DNA of 64,000 nt from an uncultured Bacteroidales bacterium (lineage in GTDB: Bacteria; Bacteroidota; Bacteroidia; Bacteroidales; Muribaculaceae): NCBI GenBank assembly GCA_900542185.1, contig UQMZ01000015.1, positions 1 through 64,000 of the forward strand, given 5' to 3'. Below are positions 50,840 through 59,039 of this stretch, piece by piece. Every line of letters begins with the position of its first letter. Within the stretch, counting starts at the first letter, position 1. Below the pieces are notes generated by a model, which saw only the letters and a list, made by a program, of their open reading frames with translations, was not told the DNA's origin and did not search any database. The position numbers and the translations under genes were made by a program.

Positions 50840-50912
50840 TAATATGCAGTACGGCAACCTCTCAGGGAACCGGGGCTTTGCGGCACCGGCTCCCACCAAA
50901 CAGACAGGACAG

Positions 50913-51836
50913 ATGAAACTGAAACCATACATGCTTCTTACGGCGCTGGGCGCGATGCTGGTGACACAGTCGTGCATCCTGGACCATCCCGATCCATGCG
51001 AGGCACCGCTCAGGCTGCACTTCACATACCTGCACTCGCGCGAGAACGACGCCGACCCCGAACATGAGATCGACCTGTTCGGCGCTGAGGTGGACAATGT
51101 GGCGGTGTCGCTGTACGACGCCGACAAAGGGACGTTCGTGGAGTCGCGTACGTTCCGGACCGAGGACATGGCCCCGGACCATACCGTGGAATGGAGGGTG
51201 CCTTACGGCAGCTACAACGTGGTGAGCTGGGGCGGCGTGCGGTCGCGGCATACCATCGACAACGCCGTACTGCTGGAGAACCATTCCCTCTCCATCAACG
51301 GCGCCGAGGTGGAACAGCAGGAGGAGCATGTGTGGCACAATCTCCTTGCCGGTGTGAAGGTGGACGGCGACAGCTCCGTGACTCACCATGCGGATATGCA
51401 CAAGATCACCAACAACGTGCTGGTTACAGTCACGTCGGTCAACGGCGCCGCACTTGAGTCACCGACAGAGGCACGCATCAGCGTCACCAACGGCCGCTAC
51501 GACTTCCGGCGCGCCATGACCGCTACGGTCCCGACTCTCTATAGGCCTGCATCAGACACGGAAAGCGACCCGTTTAGACATAGCCACTTATTCACAGTGA
51601 TGCGTCTGCATAAAGGTGATGACTCGCAACTCAGTGTCATTTATCCTCCTATTGAAGAACCGATATACGACGGGCCTCTGTCGCCTATGCTGGCACGGAT
51701 ACCATACGCCGACCTGGATCTCGACGACGAATGGCACCTCGACTTCCAGGTGGAGCCGGGACCTCCGGGAGCCTTCGTCGTGACCGTGACCGTAAACGGC
51801 TGGAAGGTCTATTCCTACAATGTATCACTGCAGTAA
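50913..51836 (+). CDS. FimB/Mfa2-family fimbrial anchor subunit
   Basis: 307 residues from the ATG at 50913 (MKLKPYMLLTALGAML), lipobox TQSC. Family pattern: APLRLHFTYLHSRENDADPE, VDNVAVSLYDADKGTF, VPYGSYNVVSWGGV and late VVTVTVNGWKVYSYNVSLQ. Mfa2/FimB proteins stay lipid-anchored and cap the fimbria at the cell surface, setting length. Directly after the major subunit. Confidence 0.9.
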   Translation: MKLKPYMLLTALGAMLVTQSCILDHPDPCEAPLRLHFTYLHSRENDADPEHEIDLFGAEVDNVAVSLYDADKGTFVESRTFRTEDMAPDHTVEWRVPYGSYNVVSWGGVRSRHTIDNAVLLENHSLSINGAEVEQQEEHVWHNLLAGVKVDGDSSVTHHADMHKITNNVLVTVTSVNGAALESPTEARISVTNGRYDFRRAMTATVPTLYRPASDTESDPFRHSHLFTVMRLHKGDDSQLSVIYPPIEEPIYDGPLSPMLARIPYADLDLDDEWHLDFQVEPGPPGAFVVTVTVNGWKVYSYNVSLQ

Positions 51837-51847
51837 AAACAGGTACA

Positions 51848-53578
51848 ATGAACAAAATAACTGAATATGTAATCGTGCTTGCCGTCCTACTGATGGCCGG
51901 AGGGTGCTCGGGCGACAGAGGAGATGCCCCGGGACCCGAAACCAACGGTGACGGCAACGTAACCGTACGTCTGACGCTGCGCATGAGCGCTACCGAAGCG
52001 GGGGCGCCGACACGCGCCGCCGGCACCGACCATGTCGAGAACCGCATCATGGACGCCGCCGTGCTTCTGTTCACTCCTGCGACCGCAAGCTCCTGCAATG
52101 CGTTCGCCACGACTCCCGACAAGTTCTATAGAATGGTGACGGTAAAGGAAGAGGACATAACACGTCCTGCTACCGCCGATGGAAGCGCCGCGGCATACGA
52201 TGTGGAATTCACCGTAAAGCTCGGTGTGGACTCCGAGGCACCAGACTATCTGCTGCCGGTGCTTGTAGCCAACGCCGGGTCGCTGACGCTGCCCGAGGAT
52301 GCCGAGGGCAAAAGCTATGACGAGATACGTCAGTACTGCAACCGCACCCTGACGCCGGCCGCTCCCGGCACCGACACCCCCGACAAAATGACCTTCTGGG
52401 GGATAGCCCGCACGGGCAACGGCAAAGCTGGACTGATAGACCGCAGCGCCAAGGTGAGCGAGATACGAATGGACCTGCTGCGCGACATGGCCCGCGTCAA
52501 CGTCTCGCTCGCGGACGAAGTGACAAATTTCAGAATAACTGATATATGTGTGTCAAAGGTGAGTTCAGTGGCCGCGATGGTTCCGGACCTGTCCAAAGTG
52601 ACGAGGGACGAGGATTATCTTCCGGTGCTTGTGCCGCGAATGAAATCTCCCTCGTTGCCTTCGGACGTCAGCGTATCTGACCCCGGCTGGGGCGGCGAGT
52701 CCTCGGACGGCGCGGTGTCGACGATGGCGGAATGGCACTGGGGCGAAGGGGTGGTGTCTGTCGACGGACGAAGTATAACGGACAAGGTATATATCCCGGA
52801 GTCGGAGGTGCGGTTCGGCAAGGAGAACGCCGATCCGGGCGACGAGAACAGGCTGAAGCGTGCCGCCGTGCTGATAGGAGGCCGTTACGGCAGCTCGCAG
52901 ACCACGACATGGTATCGCGTTGACTTCGCCAAGAGGATTGGGAATGACGGGAGTAGTGGGAGTGATGGGAATGATGGGAATGATGGGAATGAAAGTACGG
53001 AACCGGTATCCGAGCTGATGGACGTGCTGCGCAACCACAGCTACAACATCGTGATAACAAGCGTGCTTGGCCCTGGCGAGGATACGCCCCAGAAGGCGTA
53101 CGAGACCATCCAGGCCAACATACGCGCCGACATAATAGACTGGACCAACATCGACACGTTCATTGTGTTCGACGGTGTGCACTGGCTCAGTGTGGAAAGC
53201 AAGTATATCGCACTTGGTGGAGCGGAAGGATCTGCGTATGCCGTGCATGTCGCGTCGGATATTCCCGGCGAGGACTGGAAGATGCGATGGGAACTGACAG
53301 ACGAGGAGAAAGATTCCGGAACTCCCGAACAAGAATTCTCCGGTGACAAGACAGTGAAAGGAGACATATTTTCCGCGGAGCGTCCGCAAGGCTCGTTGCA
53401 GAGCGGAGGGAATATGATATTAACCGCATTGAGTGAGATACCGGAAGGTGTGGATTACAGAAGCCGCAGCCTGACCATTAGGGTCAGTCCGCGTCTACAG
53501 GTCACGATAACGGTGACCCAGTATCCCCTCTTCGGCGACGCATGGGAAGACGGCGGCAAGATGTACGAGATATTCTGA
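51848..53578 (+). CDS. Fimbrial accessory/minor subunit (Mfa-like)
   Basis: 576 residues from the ATG at 51848, lipobox MAGGC. The pattern VTVRLTLRMSATEAG, a TRAAGTDH processing-type site, then ENRIMDAAVLLFTP follows the fimbrillin layout; the later DLLRDMARVNVSLADEV and VDFAKRIG strands also fit. It probably joins the fimbrial tip as do Mfa3/Mfa4. A run of six 9-bp units (52940-52993) encodes Gly-(Asn/Ser)-(Asp/Ser/Glu) repeats, a likely length-variable loop. Starts 11 bases after the Mfa2-like gene. Confidence 0.82.
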   Translation: MNKITEYVIVLAVLLMAGGCSGDRGDAPGPETNGDGNVTVRLTLRMSATEAGAPTRAAGTDHVENRIMDAAVLLFTPATASSCNAFATTPDKFYRMVTVKEEDITRPATADGSAAAYDVEFTVKLGVDSEAPDYLLPVLVANAGSLTLPEDAEGKSYDEIRQYCNRTLTPAAPGTDTPDKMTFWGIARTGNGKAGLIDRSAKVSEIRMDLLRDMARVNVSLADEVTNFRITDICVSKVSSVAAMVPDLSKVTRDEDYLPVLVPRMKSPSLPSDVSVSDPGWGGESSDGAVSTMAEWHWGEGVVSVDGRSITDKVYIPESEVRFGKENADPGDENRLKRAAVLIGGRYGSSQTTTWYRVDFAKRIGNDGSSGSDGNDGNDGNESTEPVSELMDVLRNHSYNIVITSVLGPGEDTPQKAYETIQANIRADIIDWTNIDTFIVFDGVHWLSVESKYIALGGAEGSAYAVHVASDIPGEDWKMRWELTDEEKDSGTPEQEFSGDKTVKGDIFSAERPQGSLQSGGNMILTALSEIPEGVDYRSRSLTIRVSPRLQVTITVTQYPLFGDAWEDGGKMYEIF

Positions 53579-53602
53579 TTGATAATTATTACAACAACAT
53601 AG

Positions 53603-56600
53603 ATGAAACTATCCAGGACATTACTGCCAGCCTTGTGGCTGACAATCAGCATGGGGCTTTTGGGATGCACCGACGACATCTCCGATACGGTGCGTCATAG
53701 GGAGGGGGAATTCGAGGCGTCCGTGCCTTTTACGGTCGACGGGGAGATAGAGCAGACCCGAGGCATCATGGCAAACGCTCGCGAAACAAGAGTGGAAGAA
53801 GCGTATATCATGTTTTTTTCCGAGGAAGACAATACGTTGGCGGCTGTTAAGAAAGCCAATGTGAAGATGAGCGGAGGGATAAGCAAGCTCACTTTTGACA
53901 TTCCGTTGGAAATAGAGCCGAGCAATGAACGCGAGCATAAGTATCAGGTGCTGTTGGTGGGCAACTGTAACTCATTTCTGCCGAGCGGATTCAATAGTAC
54001 TGAGGATTACCTGAACACTTTCGGCAACCAGAGTTACGGAGAGGTGAACGGTAAGTTGGCGTTCTGGTTCTCCACATCGGTAACTGCCCGTTATCCCGGC
54101 ATCATGCCTCTGTGGGGGCGCTTCGTAAGTTCCTCCGATACTGACCGGACCATCGACTTCTCCTATAAGACTGAAGGTGAAGGCCCGGAAAAGCAATACT
54201 TCATAGACGGTGAGTTTCGATTCTCGCGTTCGATATGCCGCATAGACCTGACTAACCTGTGCGAGGATGCACTGGATGTGAAATGGGTGAAGGTATGCAA
54301 TTACCGCACCGGCGGTTTTGCCTATACTGACGGCATCGTGCCAGACGGCAGCAAGATAGTGCCTCTTGATGAGGCGCAGGCCGAACCCGACGCCGACAAT
54401 CCCGGCGAATACATGCCGGCCGAGTCCACAGATGGCAAAGGCCAGGTGTGCAACGCCAGCCTGTACTGTTTTCCAAACATCGTCAACACCACGGTGGTGA
54501 ATGATAAGGTCACTACCTGTCTTATAATCGCCGGTTATTATTACGACAAGGTCAGGGACGAGAACGGCAACCTGACTGGAGAGGTCAGGAAAGATACGAA
54601 ACTCTCGTATTACCGTTTCAATCTCGCGAATCTTGGAGAGGCTCAGTTACTGAAGCGTAATTTTGTATATACGGCGGTAATCAAGGGCGTGCTGGACCGC
54701 GGCCGCGAGACAGACAAGGAAGCATACGAGTATAATATACCCCTCTTTGATTATTCCGTAGAGGATGAATGGGATGCAACCGATGACAATTATGTGACCG
54801 ATGGGCAAGGTAATTTCCTGGTGTTGTCGAAAACGTTCCTGACATTCCCGGGTAACTATGACAGCAAGAACCGGGTGCAGGTCAAAGTGAGCACCAACGA
54901 CCTGGCATGGCGTATAGAGCCGGTGGATAAAATAGGAGCTGATTACAATCATTTCGAATGTTATCCCACGCCTACCGCTCCGACGGTATCATTGGATGCC
55001 GGACCGAAGGCTCCACGAGATAAAAACGATAAGTATGTGATATTCGGATACTATAAGGTAGTGGCGGAGAACAAGGATCCTAACGGCAAGAAAGTGCATC
55101 TGGAAAAACAGATTACATTGCAGCATCTCACCATAGACGAGGATGCGGCGTTGCTTACGGTGGACAATAGCGTGGGCACCATAGAAAGGACTTTGGCTGG
55201 CAGCGGAGGTTCAATCACACTTCCAGTCATGACGGGGAGCGACATATATGTCTGGTCGGCATCGAGTTCTAATTTCACCACCTCGAGTTTCGGAAACAAA
55301 GCTAAGTTTACCACACAGGGTGGCAACAACCAGAACCTGATCATCACTGCGGGACCGAATACCACCAACGGCGAGCGACGCGCCACAATCAAGGTATCAC
55401 ATTCCGATCCTAACATCCAGCCGGTATATGTGCAAGTGGTACAACCCAAATCCAACCGAAAGATACAGGACGTGACCATGAGCCGTCTTGAAAGCGGAGA
55501 CACATACGTGGAGGACGGTCATCAGCTCACTCTTAATTGCTTCTCTTCCGCCACCGATAATCCCAACGGCATCGCCAAAAGTGTAACATTTGCGGTTCAT
55601 CTTATGGATCCGGATAATTATGTATTCGATGTTACTTCAAGTTTCGATCAGAATTTGGATTTATGTATTCATGAGACGGATAATCTGACTGGTTCTATAC
55701 AAGCGATTCAAACCGGTATGACAGATTCATGGAGTGCCAAGAGAAAAAGAAGCCTGAGTGGACTCTCCGATGGAATGTTTACAATTAATGCTTTCCGTAT
55801 GGGTCCAAACGACAAAAATATAACTGGCTCCATAATAATCAAAGCTCGTCATAAGAGTAATAGGAACTTATATGAGGATTATGTAGTCAGTGTGACATTA
55901 AAATCAACGAAATGTCTGATTTATGATGTTATATTAAATCAAAACGGCACATATTATATGATTCCTGATAGAACATTAGGAATGTCTCCGAGAAGTGTGG
56001 CACCGGAATCTAAGTTTTACGCCACTCAGAGCGGATGGAAAATAAATTCAGATAGCGGTACGGAATTTTTGAACTCAAATGGAGATTTCAGAGAGACCCA
56101 GCAGTGGATGTATAAATTAGACCACTGGTATTTAGGAACCACCTGGCCATCACAACCTTCCGTAGGTGCCAGCGGGGACGAAATAGCTAAATTTATAGCC
56201 AGACATCTTGATTCTGATGGCTATTATTCGCCATTTTATAAAAATGCAACAAGCTGGAACACTTATGGATGGGCCTATAATAAGAAGCCTTGTTTTTCTA
56301 AAGGCAGGGGATATTGGGTTTCTGATGTAAATAACGGGATTAATGTATGCTGTTGGTTACAGCAAGTCCCTGTTCCCGAATGGAACATATACACTAGTGG
56401 CTGGGGAAGTAAACCTGTGGCAGGGGCATATATATCTGGAAATAATTATGGATGGGGCCTTATAGATTATAATGGGTTCAGATGTCCGACCACTCCTTTG
56501 AGTGGTGGTAGTAGCCATCAATACATGTGGGGTGCCAGTAGACCTGTAAGAACCATGAGCTCATCTGAGGTTAATCAGTACCGTAACTTCCTTAATACAT

Positions 56601-56653
56601 ACAAACAGCGGATGGAGCAATGGAAGACAGAGAACGGCATAGCTTTGGATTAG
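53603..56653 (+). CDS. DUF4906-type large fimbrial tip/adhesin protein
   Basis: 1016 residues, lipobox LLGC. The N-terminal half has the fimbrillin-like pattern (FEASVPFTVDGEIEQTRGIM, VEEAYIMFFSEEDNT) and the DUF4906 region (CRIDLTNLCEDALDVKWVKV onward), followed by Ig-like domains (ERTLAGSGGSITLPVMTGSD; VYVQVVQPKSNRK). The last ~350 residues, from about base 55,600, form a separate Trp/Tyr/Gly-rich domain (e.g. WNTYGWAYNKKPCFSKGRGY) encoded by clearly AT-richer DNA. As last and largest gene of the fimbrial operon it is probably the tip adhesin. Confidence 0.85.
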   Translation: MKLSRTLLPALWLTISMGLLGCTDDISDTVRHREGEFEASVPFTVDGEIEQTRGIMANARETRVEEAYIMFFSEEDNTLAAVKKANVKMSGGISKLTFDIPLEIEPSNEREHKYQVLLVGNCNSFLPSGFNSTEDYLNTFGNQSYGEVNGKLAFWFSTSVTARYPGIMPLWGRFVSSSDTDRTIDFSYKTEGEGPEKQYFIDGEFRFSRSICRIDLTNLCEDALDVKWVKVCNYRTGGFAYTDGIVPDGSKIVPLDEAQAEPDADNPGEYMPAESTDGKGQVCNASLYCFPNIVNTTVVNDKVTTCLIIAGYYYDKVRDENGNLTGEVRKDTKLSYYRFNLANLGEAQLLKRNFVYTAVIKGVLDRGRETDKEAYEYNIPLFDYSVEDEWDATDDNYVTDGQGNFLVLSKTFLTFPGNYDSKNRVQVKVSTNDLAWRIEPVDKIGADYNHFECYPTPTAPTVSLDAGPKAPRDKNDKYVIFGYYKVVAENKDPNGKKVHLEKQITLQHLTIDEDAALLTVDNSVGTIERTLAGSGGSITLPVMTGSDIYVWSASSSNFTTSSFGNKAKFTTQGGNNQNLIITAGPNTTNGERRATIKVSHSDPNIQPVYVQVVQPKSNRKIQDVTMSRLESGDTYVEDGHQLTLNCFSSATDNPNGIAKSVTFAVHLMDPDNYVFDVTSSFDQNLDLCIHETDNLTGSIQAIQTGMTDSWSAKRKRSLSGLSDGMFTINAFRMGPNDKNITGSIIIKARHKSNRNLYEDYVVSVTLKSTKCLIYDVILNQNGTYYMIPDRTLGMSPRSVAPESKFYATQSGWKINSDSGTEFLNSNGDFRETQQWMYKLDHWYLGTTWPSQPSVGASGDEIAKFIARHLDSDGYYSPFYKNATSWNTYGWAYNKKPCFSKGRGYWVSDVNNGINVCCWLQQVPVPEWNIYTSGWGSKPVAGAYISGNNYGWGLIDYNGFRCPTTPLSGGSSHQYMWGASRPVRTMSSSEVNQYRNFLNTYKQRMEQWKTENGIALD

Positions 56654-56761
56654 TGAATCCAACCAGTACCGAACTTATGCCGACAGGTTTTGATCAGGGG
56701 ATTCCAATCTTGGATTTCTTCATGAGGCCGGACCGGATGTTGGATTCTTCTCCTGACTTGA

Positions 56762-56873
56762 GGCAAAGGCTTCGCCTTTGAACTGAACGGCTCCGCGCTT
56801 CGGCAGGCGGGTTTGAGCCTTGGGCTGCCTTTGCAGGCGGCTTTCATTGGCGCGGAGCTGTTCTGTTCCGGCG
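56762..56873. repeat. REP/BIME-like palindromic element, left of RAYT
   Basis: Composite element. CAAAGGC/GCCTTTG mini-hairpin at 56764-56780, then GAACGGCTCCGCGC (56785-56798), a ~50-base middle, and its near-perfect complement GCGCGGAGCTGTTC (56850-56863) running into TGTTCCGGCG. Bases 56762-56808 recur at 57964-58010 with one mismatch. Confidence 0.8.
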
Positions 56874-56906
56874 TGAAGTGCCGGGCACGGTTTTCTTTCC
56901 ATGCCG

Positions 56907-57900
56907 TTACAGCCGGCGGAGCGAATAGGCGGCTACGGTTTCGGCCAGGGCGTTCATCTGCATGCAGGTGGCACGGTCAAGAGCTATGGAGGCGGTGCGG
57001 TGCTCGGTGGGGGCTATGATCAGCAGGCGCCCTTCCGAGCAGAGGGTGTGGAGCATACCTTTGGGAGTGTAGTTGGTGCCGAAGCCATTGTCGGTGATGA
57101 GGATGATGCGGCCGCCTGCGTTGCAGGCCCAGTTCTCGACCTTCTTTTCGGCCGGGGAGATGAAAGGGGAGACGAGGACGCCCCCGTTCTGCACCGTGTG
57201 CATCCAGATACGCTTGCGGTGTATCAGTTCGTCGGGCGAATATTTACGGCTGATTTTCACGGCCTCTATGTCGGGATCCTCCAGCAGGTGGATATTGCCA
57301 TAGGCTTCGTAGCGGGTGCCGCCAGGGCCCGGCTATGAGGGTGCGGTGGAAGAAGTCGGGATGGCTCATGCGTTCCATACGGCGGCGCGGGTTGTCGCTG
57401 ACATAGCAGAGCATGCGCTGCAGCTGGTCTTTCTTCAGCAGGATGCGGTCATGATAGCCTTCCTCGAAGATTGAGACTAAGGGCGCCTCCCGGACTGCCT
57501 GTTTTGTGGTGCCGTGGTAGCGGCGGGTGCACTCGCCTTTAAGGTCAAGGATGATGTCGCCGAGGTGGGTGTCAGTGGCTTCGGTGACGAAGAGGACAAA
57601 ATGGATATGCTCCGGCATGATGACGCGCCTGAGGATCCGGGTGAATGGGAAGGCGGCTTTAAGCTCGGAGATGCAGGAAGCTATTATTTCGCCGGTGGGG
57701 GTGAGGACGGTGCGTGGCTTCCAGTCGTGGCTGCCGGGGATTCCGGCGAGAGAGGAGAAGGGGAGGATGCCGGGCGCCCGGTTGATGGTTATCATGTAGA
57801 TGCAGCGGGAGTGGTAGTCGTGCCAGGGGGCGCGACGGCAGCCGTTGGGAACCAGGGGCCGGTAGTAGGCGGGCGGCTCTTGCAGGGGCGGGTTATTCAT
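56907..57900 (-). pseudogene. REP-associated tyrosine transposase (RAYT), frameshifted
   Basis: The N-terminal frame (57244-57900) encodes an IS200-like HUH/Y1 domain: HSRCIYMITINRAPG, the HUH motif in VIMPEHIHFVLFV, and MLCYVSDNPRRR with the likely catalytic Tyr, all RAYT hallmarks. At about 57324 (GGGCCCTGGCGG on the coding strand) the frame breaks by one base; the other frame continues directly as GGTRYEAYGNIHLLEDPDIE and on to 56907 with SPFISPAEKK, GGRIILITDNGFG and GRLLIIAP, a DprA/LOG-like Rossmann pattern. The whole would be about 330 residues. It has no terminal IS repeats; instead REP-like palindromes flank it. The break may be real or a sequencing error. Confidence 0.82.
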
Positions 57901-57963
57901 GGGAAGGAACTATTAGGTGTTTAGATTGAGGTTAAGGGGAGAGAGGAGGAGTGGTGGACGACG

Positions 57964-58133
57964 GGCAAAGGCTTTGCCTTTGAACTGAACGGCTCCGCGC
58001 TTCGGCAGGCCGGCTTCGGCAGTCTCGGCTTCGGCAGTCTCGGCTTCGGCAGTCTCGGCTTCGGCAGGCCGGATTCGGCAGTCTCGGCTTCGGCTTTGCA
58101 GGTCGCGGAGCCCGTTCTGTTCCGGCGCGAAGC
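57964..58133. repeat. REP/BIME-like palindromic element, right of RAYT, with 15-bp tandem array
   Basis: 57964-58010 repeats the left element. GAACTGAACGGCTCCGCGC (57982-58000) is complementary to the arm at 58104-58122, which carries CGCGGAGCCCGTTCTGTTCC. Between the arms a 15-bp unit (CTTCGGCAGTCTCGG) is repeated about six times, starting at 58014, 58029, 58044, 58059, 58073 and 58088. No gene lies here. Confidence 0.8.
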
Positions 58134-58171
58134 GCTGGCTGTTCAGGCTGTAGATGCGACCGGCGGCTGGG

Positions 58172-58723
58172 CTAAAGGGAGACGGGGAGGGGCTGGAGGG
58201 CGCCGGTGAGGGAGTCGATTATGTAACCGGACACTCGGACGTCGGCGGCCATCAGCGGGTGGTTGCGCACCAGGTCGACAGTCTCGCGCACGGCATCCGC
58301 CGTGTCCTCGAAACCGTGAAGCCATTGGTCCAGGTCGATGCCGCAGTGGCGCATCAACGTGATGTGTTCTTCGCTGATGCCGCGCTCGCGCATCAGATTG
58401 AGCATCTTCCCGGCATTCATGCCCTGCACGCCGCAGCCGGTGTGGCCGATTATCATGATTTCGTTCACGCCTAACTCATATACGGCCACCAACAGCGACC
58501 GCATGGTGGAATCGAACGGATTGGTGATGGTGCCTCCGGCATTCTTGATCATCTTGACATCGCCGTTGCGGATGCCCAGCGCCGCCGGCAGCAGCTCGAC
58601 CAGGCGCGTGTCCATGCACGTCACTATCGCTATCTTCTTGTCCGGATATTTCGACGTCTCGTAACGTGTATATTCCTTGCGCTCCACAAACTCCCGGTTG
58701 TATCTCAAAATATCTTCTATCAT
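58172..58723 (-). CDS. Beta-class carbonic anhydrase
   Basis: 183 residues from the ATG at 58723 (MIEDILRYNREFVERKEY); longer upstream reading frames lack coding character. Zinc ligands and active site are visible: Cys and Asp/Arg in TCMDTRLVELLPAALG, and His and Cys in MIIGHTGCGVQGM. The short length and the DTRL pattern place it with the small beta-CA group (Rv1284-like). Hydrates CO2 to bicarbonate. Divergent from metK. Confidence 0.9.
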   Translation of the reverse strand: MIEDILRYNREFVERKEYTRYETSKYPDKKIAIVTCMDTRLVELLPAALGIRNGDVKMIKNAGGTITNPFDSTMRSLLVAVYELGVNEIMIIGHTGCGVQGMNAGKMLNLMRERGISEEHITLMRHCGIDLDQWLHGFEDTADAVRETVDLVRNHPLMAADVRVSGYIIDSLTGALQPLPVSL

Positions 58724-58815
58724 GGCATTAGCATTTTGATTTTGTTCTGATTCCTTCCACAAAGTTAATAAATTCCGACATAAAAACATATAAATGTGCG
58801 GTTTTTGGAACGGGA

Positions 58816-58847
58816 GTTGCATATTAAGGGGAAATGTTGTAACTTTG
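58816..58847 (+). promoter_or_regulatory. Promoter of metK
   Basis: GTTG 58816-58819, 20 bases, TAACTTTG 58840-58847. Predicted start about 58853, leaving a ~187-base leader before the metK ATG. Confidence 0.72.
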
Positions 58848-58852
58848 CGGAT

Positions 58853-58985
58853 GGATTCGGAGAGGAGGCCGCGAAAGCGGACAATCGGACGGGTCCGGTG
58901 GACAAATTTGGCTGCTTGCAACCACCGTGTAAAAAATGCTAAAACTGCAATACCTCGGCGCACCGACTGTACGCCCGGGGCATGA
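58853..58985 (+). promoter_or_regulatory. Structured metK leader, possible SAM riboswitch
   Basis: The leader has S-box-like pieces in the right order: GAGAGG (58860-58865), a CCGC-GAAA-GCGG tetraloop hairpin (58869-58880), GGTGG...GCAACCACC (58897-58926) and ATGCTAAAACTGC (58936-58948), which resembles the AAGGTGCTAAAtcCtGC core of SAM-I. A further GC-rich hairpin follows. Location before SAM synthetase fits. Spacing of helices P1-P3 is not canonical, so this may be a SAM-I-clan variant or another leader. Confidence 0.48.
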
Positions 58986-59039
58986 CAGTAAGACATCTGC
59001 ACGGCGACTGCATCTGACAGCCGCCTAAATTTTTATTAT

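Noticed and set aside
57964..58133. CRISPR array
   Set aside because: The 15-bp repeats are contiguous without spacers and no cas genes are present; they form the loop of a palindromic element.
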